7,214 bases of DNA. Origin: CAYPEZ01 sp964409985. GTDB taxonomy: Bacteria; Patescibacteriota; Minisyncoccia; Phycocordibacterales; UBA6899. The stretch's first letter is position 1, and each line of letters begins with the position of its first letter. The notes below the pieces were generated by a model, which had not been told where the DNA came from, did not search any database, and saw nothing but the letters and a program-made list of their open reading frames with translations. The position numbers were made by a program, and so were the translations under genes. Of this stretch, positions 4,544-7,214 are shown one piece after another. The stretch is taken from contig CAYPEZ010000042.1 in the NCBI GenBank assembly GCA_964409985.1, forward strand, positions 1-7,214, in the 5' to 3' direction.

Positions 4544-5401
4544 CTAATCTTTCCTACGGAGAGACATTGGAAGCTCACCAAGGAAGAGTTGGGGCGAGAT
4601 GCCTTTGTCCGTGAGAATGATCTTGGAGTTGTCTTGGAGCGCCTTCTGGGTGACCTCGTACTGCTTGAGAAGTTGGGCGTTCCCGGTGAACGACTCATTG
4701 ATGAGGTCGAACGCCTGAGCCTGACCCTCGGCTTCGAGGATGGCCGCCTGCTTCTTTCCTTCGGCTTCTTTGATCATCGCACGACGGTTCCCATCTGCTT
4801 CGGTCTCCTTGGCGGTCGCAAAGTCGATGGCGGAGCGCTTGCTGTTCTCTGCCTTGATCACCATGTTCATGGTCTCTTGGACGTCGGCAGGAGGGATGAT
4901 CTCTTTCATCTCGACACGCACGACTTCGACTCCCCACTTGTCGGTCTCTTTGCGGAGGATCTCGGCAAGACGAGCGTTGAGCGTGGCGCGCTGTGAGTTC
5001 ACATCTTTGAATGCCATGCCACCGATGACGTTGCGTGCGGTGGTCTGCGCGAGCGCGATGATCTGGCTCTGGAAGTCACTGACCTCATAGAGCGAGCGCT
5101 TCACGTTGTCCTCGTCCTTCTTGACCTGATAGTAGATCATCATGTCCACCTTGGCGTTCAGGTTGTCCTCGGTGATGATCTCGTGCGGAGGGATGTCGAC
5201 CATGTTCTCGGTCGTGTCGACCTTGATCATGTGGTCGATGACCGGGATGATCCAGTGGAATCCAGGGTTTGCGAACTTACGATACTTTCCCAGGCGCTCG
5301 ACGACCGCCCGCTGTGTAGGGCGAATAATACGGATGCCCAAAAGGATAAAGATCGCGAGGAGTGTCCACCCAAAAAACTCAAAAGAAGGGATTAGATTCA
5401 T
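4544..5401 (-). CDS. SPFH/Band 7 (stomatin-like) membrane protein
   Basis: The 285-residue protein is a bacterial stomatin homologue of the QmcA/YbbK type. An N-terminal membrane helix (about residues 8-27) leads into the SPFH domain: RPTQRAVVERLGKY (27-40), then PGFHWIIPVID (46-56), the VDTTENMVDIPP segment (61-72), and the conserved VKRSLYEVSDFQSQIIALAQTTARNVIGG (100-128). The WGVEVVRVEMKEIIPP stretch (156-171) follows. An alanine/glutamate-rich coiled coil comes next (about 180-232), with the EAEGKKQAAILEAEGQAQA pattern typical of stomatins and prohibitins. Such proteins oligomerise into membrane scaffolds and often modulate proteases or membrane order. No NfeD partner gene is adjacent, which is unusual for the NfeD-linked subgroup; the seven-helix protein downstream may be the partner (inference). 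ATG at 5401 gives a normal N-terminus. An in-frame TTG at 5410 has AAGG eight bases upstream and would add three residues. Confidence 0.93.
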   Translation of the reverse strand: MNLIPSFEFFGWTLLAIFILLGIRIIRPTQRAVVERLGKYRKFANPGFHWIIPVIDHMIKVDTTENMVDIPPHEIITEDNLNAKVDMMIYYQVKKDEDNVKRSLYEVSDFQSQIIALAQTTARNVIGGMAFKDVNSQRATLNARLAEILRKETDKWGVEVVRVEMKEIIPPADVQETMNMVIKAENSKRSAIDFATAKETEADGNRRAMIKEAEGKKQAAILEAEGQAQAFDLINESFTGNAQLLKQYEVTQKALQDNSKIILTDKGISPQLFLGELPMSLRRKD

Positions 5402-5432
5402 ATGTCTCAAATACTAGACCTTGAGCAGATTT

Positions 5433-5460
5433 TGTCTACACCCACCCAAAATCCTGGCAA
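5433..5460 (-). promoter_or_regulatory. repeat-borne promoter candidate for the SPFH gene
   Basis: On the minus strand: TTGCCA, 16-nt spacer identical to that at 4485-4512, then TAGACA. The predicted leader is about 25 nt. The -10 is weaker than in the other copy. Confidence 0.35.
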
Positions 5461-5501
5461 TCGGAGGGGGCGGGGGTCAGTTCCCTCTTTTTGCGGGGGG
5501 T
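5435..5501. repeat. mosaic intergenic repeat, full copy (left and right modules)
   Basis: Positions 5435-5461 equal the 27-bp repeat at 4488-4514. They run directly into the right module: GGGGTCAGTTCCCTC, TTTTT and GCGGGGGGT (5473-5501), identical over 29 bp to 6916-6944. Relative to the other full-type copy, this one has an extra GCGGG-type insertion between GGAGGGG and GGTCAG. The copy fills most of the gap between the divergent SPFH and paralogue 2 genes. Confidence 0.88.
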
Positions 5502-5553
5502 CTTTAGAATATTAGGGCGTAGAATTTGTGAGAATATAGTTTCACATCTCTTA

Positions 5554-5581
5554 TTGACAGATCCCCTAATATCAGTAGATT
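5554..5581 (+). promoter_or_regulatory. promoter of the second secreted paralogue
   Basis: TTGACA (5554-5559), 16-nt spacer, TAGATT (5576-5581). The predicted start near 5588 coincides with the base of the leader hairpin. Confidence 0.78.
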
Positions 5582-5588
5582 TGAACGC

Positions 5589-5620
5589 GCGTCCGATTTT
5601 TGGGCGTTTTTTGTTCCTCA
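5589..5620 (+). promoter_or_regulatory. terminator-like hairpin and conserved block at the 5' end of the paralogue 2 mRNA
   Basis: GCGTCC (5589-5594) pairs with GGGCGT (5602-5607), including G-U pairs, with loop GATTTTT. A T run (5607-5612) and GTTCCTCA (5613-5620) follow. The segment GGCG, T-run, GTTCCTCA is shared with the leader at 2825-2843, while the loops differ. Confidence 0.55.
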
Positions 5621-5640
5621 ACACTACTTAGGAGACTGAA

Positions 5641-6198
5641 GTGAAAAGACCACTACTGAATGTTCTTATGGGGCTCTGTGCTTTGTTCACAGCGAGTGCT
5701 GTGTTTGCTCAAGTTCGACACGATTCGAACGAGCAAATCCAGGATTCGAAAGTTGCATATGTTGCGACCTATCCAGACAAGAGCAAGGAGAACGTCCTTG
5801 TTTCTTACGAGGCATTTGTCTCGGTCAGAATCTGGCAGACTGGTGCTGCATCGACGATCAGGCCTTGGCACCCCATAGATGATCGTAAGTGCCACGTTAC
5901 TGTCACTTCGAAAGTGCAGCGGCGAGCGTATATTGTCACCCATTCTGGCGTCAATGCCCCACTCGATCAATACACCGAGGTGTACGCGACCGACAGGTAT
6001 GTGGATCGTGGGCCGGACAAGCCGTGGGAAATCTATCACGTCACTTGTGGTGAGGTGATGCAACAGTTTCTCGCGTATGGAACGCAGACAAAAGCAAATC
6101 TCAACACTGCATTTCTTTCGATCATCACGAACGACAGCGACAAGGATCGTGAACGGCTCCGACTGATGCTCAAGGCTCAGAAACTCGAGAAGAAGTAA
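5641..6198 (+). CDS. secreted two-cysteine protein, paralogue 2
   Basis: The 185-residue product is a close paralogue of the protein at 2865-3416. My hand alignment gives 109 identical of 160 mature positions, with one two-residue gap near residue 73. The signal peptide (MKRPLLNVLMGLCALFTASAVFA, written in two parts: MKRPLLNVLM, GLCALFTASAVFA) cuts before QVR. Cys84 and Cys136 match Cys82 and Cys134 of the other copy at the same 52-residue spacing, supporting a disulfide. The C-terminal MLKAQKLEKK is identical. The GTG start has AGGAG (5630-5634) six bases upstream. Function unknown. Divergence is spread evenly with conservative changes, which suggests both copies are under selection as proteins, so this is not a recent or decaying duplicate. 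It is transcribed alone and ends at 6207-6237. Confidence 0.85.
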   Translation: MKRPLLNVLMGLCALFTASAVFAQVRHDSNEQIQDSKVAYVATYPDKSKENVLVSYEAFVSVRIWQTGAASTIRPWHPIDDRKCHVTVTSKVQRRAYIVTHSGVNAPLDQYTEVYATDRYVDRGPDKPWEIYHVTCGEVMQQFLAYGTQTKANLNTAFLSIITNDSDKDRERLRLMLKAQKLEKK

Positions 6199-6206
6199 TT
6201 TTTATC

Positions 6207-6237
6207 CCCCGTATGCCAATAATGGCTTACGGGGTTT
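6207..6237 (+). terminator. rho-independent terminator after paralogue 2
   Basis: CCCCGTATGCC (6207-6217) pairs with GGCTTACGGGG (6224-6234) with a single T-T mismatch and loop AATAAT, followed by TTTATT. Confidence 0.85.
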
Positions 6238-6268
6238 ATTATGTATAAAAGTTACCCTTGGCGTGAAT

Positions 6269-6291
6269 CACACAGAGGGCCGCGCTGTGTG
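6269..6291. repeat. inverted repeat in the intergenic stretch
   Basis: CACACAG (6269-6275) and CTGTGTG (6285-6291) are perfect 7-bp arms around AGGGCCGCG. There is no T-tract. It is followed by a purine-rich run (6292-6320) that leads into a repeat copy. Role unknown. Confidence 0.45.
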
Positions 6292-6313
6292 TGGAGAGAA
6301 GAGGAAGAAAGAA

Positions 6314-6336
6314 GGAGGGGTCAGTTCCCTCTTTTT
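6314..6336. repeat. mosaic intergenic repeat, right module only
   Basis: GGAGGGGTCAGTTCCCTC followed by a T run, matching 6913-6935 and, with an insertion, 5463-5495. GAGGGG and TCCCTC can pair around TCAGT, so the module itself resembles a small plus-strand terminator. The left module is absent; a purine-rich tract precedes it instead. Confidence 0.85.
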
Positions 6337-6352
6337 TGCTGGGGACATTTGC

Positions 6353-6378
6353 AAAAAGACCCCTCATGTGAGGGGTCT
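6353..6378 (-). terminator. rho-independent terminator of the NTF2-like gene
   Basis: On the minus strand AGACCCCTC and GAGGGGTCT form a perfect 9-bp stem with a 4-nt loop (ACAT), followed by TTTTT. It begins six bases after the stop codon of the minus-strand gene. Confidence 0.92.
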
Positions 6379-6383
6379 GTCAT

Positions 6384-6758
6384 TTACAGCGGGGTCTTCT
6401 TGGTTTTGTAATACTCTCGCAGTGAAGAAAAGAGGCCATTTCGGACCGTGAAGATCGCCACTTCGTCCATCTCGATGGCGAGATCGCGCTTCGTGTCCTT
6501 GAAGGTGGCGTGCCACTCGGCGATGACCGTGTCTCCATCGACCCACACATTCCGCAGATCGAAATGGATGTCATCCTGTTCCCCAATGACCTTGGATACC
6601 CAGTATGCTCGAATGGCATCGCGACCATCGTTGAGTGGCTCGCGGGGATCGCTATAGGTCGCATCGTCGGTGAATATCGTGACGATGAGGTTCGGATCGC
6701 GGGTCTCCCACGCTTTGCCATAGATGTTCAGTAGTTCGATCGCTCGTGCTTTGTCCAT
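6384..6758 (-). CDS. NTF2-like / SnoaL-like domain protein
   Basis: The 124-residue protein fits the single-domain NTF2-like fold (SnoaL-like, cone-shaped alpha+beta barrel). It has an N-terminal helix ending YGKAWETRDPNLIVTIFTDDATYSDP (13-38), the GRDAIRAYWVSKV helix (45-57), then long strands RNVWVDGDTVIAEWHATFKD (69-88) and IEMDEVAIFTVRNGLFSSLREYY (95-117). The first helix with the AWE.RD motif, the DDATYSDP turn and the C-terminal strand with SSLREYY are typical of this family. Members act as small-molecule binding or isomerase/cyclase domains or as ligand-binding proteins; the substrate cannot be read from sequence. No signal peptide, so cytosolic. The ATG at 6758 has AAGGA about six bases upstream. 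It has its own promoter and terminator. Confidence 0.88.
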   Translation of the reverse strand: MDKARAIELLNIYGKAWETRDPNLIVTIFTDDATYSDPREPLNDGRDAIRAYWVSKVIGEQDDIHFDLRNVWVDGDTVIAEWHATFKDTKRDLAIEMDEVAIFTVRNGLFSSLREYYKTKKTPL

Positions 6759-6792
6759 GTGTGTTCCTTGAGTATCAATTGAGTCTCTTGCT

Positions 6793-6820
6793 GTTCTATA
6801 TCATTTTCACAAAATGTCAA
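6793..6820 (-). promoter_or_regulatory. promoter of the NTF2-like gene
   Basis: On the minus strand TTGACA (6820-6815), 16-nt spacer, TAGAAC (6798-6793). An alternative -10, TATAGA, sits at a 14-nt spacing and is less likely. A TTGACT lies five bases further upstream. Confidence 0.55.
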
Positions 6821-6841
6821 GTCAAGAGTTTTTATCCTTTG

Positions 6842-6899
6842 GTGAGGGAGAGATGCGGGAGGGGTGTGGGAGGATAAAGGGAAAGAAAAGAAAAAAAAG
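6842..6899 (+). other. purine-rich tract ahead of the repeat copy
   Basis: Almost all purine on the plus strand, changing from G-rich to A-rich and ending in AAAGAAAAGAAAAAAAAG. A similar shorter purine run precedes the repeat copy at 6314. No gene is supported here. Confidence 0.5.
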
Positions 6900-6944
6900 A
6901 ATCCTGGCGATCGGAGGGGTCAGTTCCCTCTTTTTGCGGGGGGT
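6900..6944. repeat. mosaic intergenic repeat, near-full copy
   Basis: AATCCTGGCGATCGG (6900-6914) is one base different from the matching part of the left module in 5450-5464. The segment 6916-6944 is identical to 5473-5501. The outer TCTACACCCACCC part of the left module is missing and replaced by the purine-rich tract. Confidence 0.88.
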
Positions 6945-6981
6945 ACTTTGTTTTTTCAATGGTCTGCGCTAAACTTCATAT

Positions 6982-7076
6982 CGATCCCGAAAAGGGCATT
7001 CGAGACTCGGGAAACCGAGCTAGGGTGGTTCTTCCACCCTACCGATGAGGACACCGTACAGGTGTCCTCATTTATT
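6982..7076 (+). ncRNA. candidate structured RNA of four hairpins ending in a terminator
   Basis: This gene-free stretch folds as consecutive hairpins. CCC-GAAAA-GGG is at 6986-6996. CTCGG-GAAA-CCGAG, a GNRA-type tetraloop, is at 7006-7019. TAGGGTGG-TTCTT-CCACCCTA is at 7021-7041. ATGAGGACACC-GTACA-GGTGTCCTCAT is at 7045-7071, then TTATT. The last is an intrinsic terminator with a modest T-tract. A weak promoter can be read at TTGTTT (6948-6953), 16 nt, TAAACT (6970-6975), which would start the RNA at the first hairpin. It could be a small RNA or only a terminator with neighbouring stems. It does not match a class I can name. Confidence 0.4.
7045..7076 (+). terminator. terminator hairpin at the end of the candidate RNA
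   Basis: Eleven perfect base pairs with a 5-nt loop, followed by TTTATT. The T-tract merges into the -35 box of the next promoter (7075-7080). Confidence 0.7.
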
Positions 7077-7102
7077 GACGTATTTTATTAATATTGTAAT
7101 GT
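7075..7102 (+). promoter_or_regulatory. promoter of the right-edge gene
   Basis: TTGACG (7075-7080), 16-nt spacer, TAATGT (7097-7102). Other -10 readings (TGTAAT at 7095 or 7100) have spacers of 14 or 19. The AT-rich context favours a promoter. Confidence 0.55.
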
Positions 7103-7130
7103 AATTGTTAGCTGTTCTTAGGAGTAACTC

Positions 7131-7214
7131 ATGGAAACACATGTCTATCTTCTGGTTCATGCGACAAAGCCGAAATTCAAGATCGGGATCGGATATGATC
7201 CGACGCTGAGAAGC
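7131..7214 (+). CDS. partial gene, possible T5orf172/GIY-YIG-like protein (5' end)
   Basis: Only the first 28 codons are present. The ATG at 7131 has AGGAG (7120-7124) six bases upstream. The residues VYLLVHATKPKFKIGIGYDPTLRS resemble, in two parts, the opening of T5orf172/MUG113-type GIY-YIG-related domains: a hydrophobic VYLL strand, then K-I-G-x-x-x-D-x-x-x-R (KIGIGYDPTLR). Those domains occur in phage, mobile-element and helicase-linked proteins. With so few residues the call is a resemblance. The frame is open to the edge. Confidence 0.6.
   Translation, partial: METHVYLLVHATKPKFKIGIGYDPTLRS

Noticed and set aside
5527..5546. CRP binding site
   Set aside because: The half-sites TGTGA and TCACA are 10 bp apart, whereas CRP sites have 6 bp; kept only as a weak inverted repeat.
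7021..7041. T-box antiterminator (AGGGTGG resembles the T-box sequence)
   Set aside because: The AGGGTGG is fully paired in a simple hairpin, the following ACCGCG part is absent, and no specifier stem or aminoacylation-related gene follows.
7005..7076. Hammerhead ribozyme (CCGATGAGG and GGGAAACC look like core pieces)
   Set aside because: The order is wrong: the element after the stem following CCGATGA is UCAU, not GAAA, the core has C in place of U, and no cleavage site fits.
1..7214. CRISPR array, tRNA, rRNA, or a complete defence operon
   Set aside because: There are no regularly spaced repeats, no cloverleaf with a CCA/T-loop pattern, and no recognisable nuclease-helicase or toxin-antitoxin pair; the repeats seen are dispersed.

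Overview
The window reads as a bacterial chromosome segment of intermediate GC content. It holds nine supportable protein genes (one cut by the right edge), one convincing gene of 57 codons, and an unusually clear set of transcription signals. Almost every gene is its own transcription unit, with a sigma70-like promoter (usually TTGACA/TTGACG, mostly 16-nt spacers), a short 5' leader, a purine-rich Shine-Dalgarno site and a rho-independent terminator. GTG and TTG starts occur. The many small orphan proteins, the isolated ClpP-like protein and the stomatin-like protein would fit a Patescibacteria (CPR)-type genome, but no marker gene proves that, so the assignment is tentative.

Layout. Left part, plus strand: a membrane-anchored hypothetical protein (104-508), a divergent ClpP-like serine protease with an intact Ser-His-Asp triad (620-1309), a secreted four-cysteine microprotein (1559-1834), a small helical cytosolic protein starting at TTG (1987-2367) and a 57-residue hydrophobic-start peptide (2491-2664). 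Middle: two secreted paralogues, about 68% identical in the mature part (2865-3416 and 5641-6198), both GTG-started. They flank a minus-strand block encoding a seven-helix membrane protein (3553-4479) and an SPFH/stomatin-family protein (4544-5401). Right part: a minus-strand NTF2/SnoaL-like protein (6384-6758), a roughly 370-nt gene-free stretch with a repeat copy and a strongly folded candidate RNA (about 6982-7076), and the first 28 codons of a protein resembling the T5orf172/GIY-YIG-like fold (7131 onward).

Most interesting signals. (1) The two paralogues share not only protein sequence but a 5' leader in which a terminator-like hairpin plus U-tract begins almost exactly at the predicted transcription start, followed by an identical GTTCCTCA block. 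(2) A 27-bp exact repeat sits just upstream of both minus-strand genes and itself reads as a minus-strand promoter. (3) The same repeat is fused to a second module (GGAGGGGTCAGTTCCCTC plus T-tract) that recurs at three intergenic sites, making a mosaic, possibly REP-like, repeat family. (4) Two perfect inverted repeats abut or overlap the -35 box of the first paralogue. (5) Four consecutive hairpins precede the last gene. No CRISPR array, tRNA, rRNA, transposase or recognisable defence operon was seen. The shared logic of the middle region (exported paralogues around a membrane/SPFH pair) suggests envelope biology, but this is inference.
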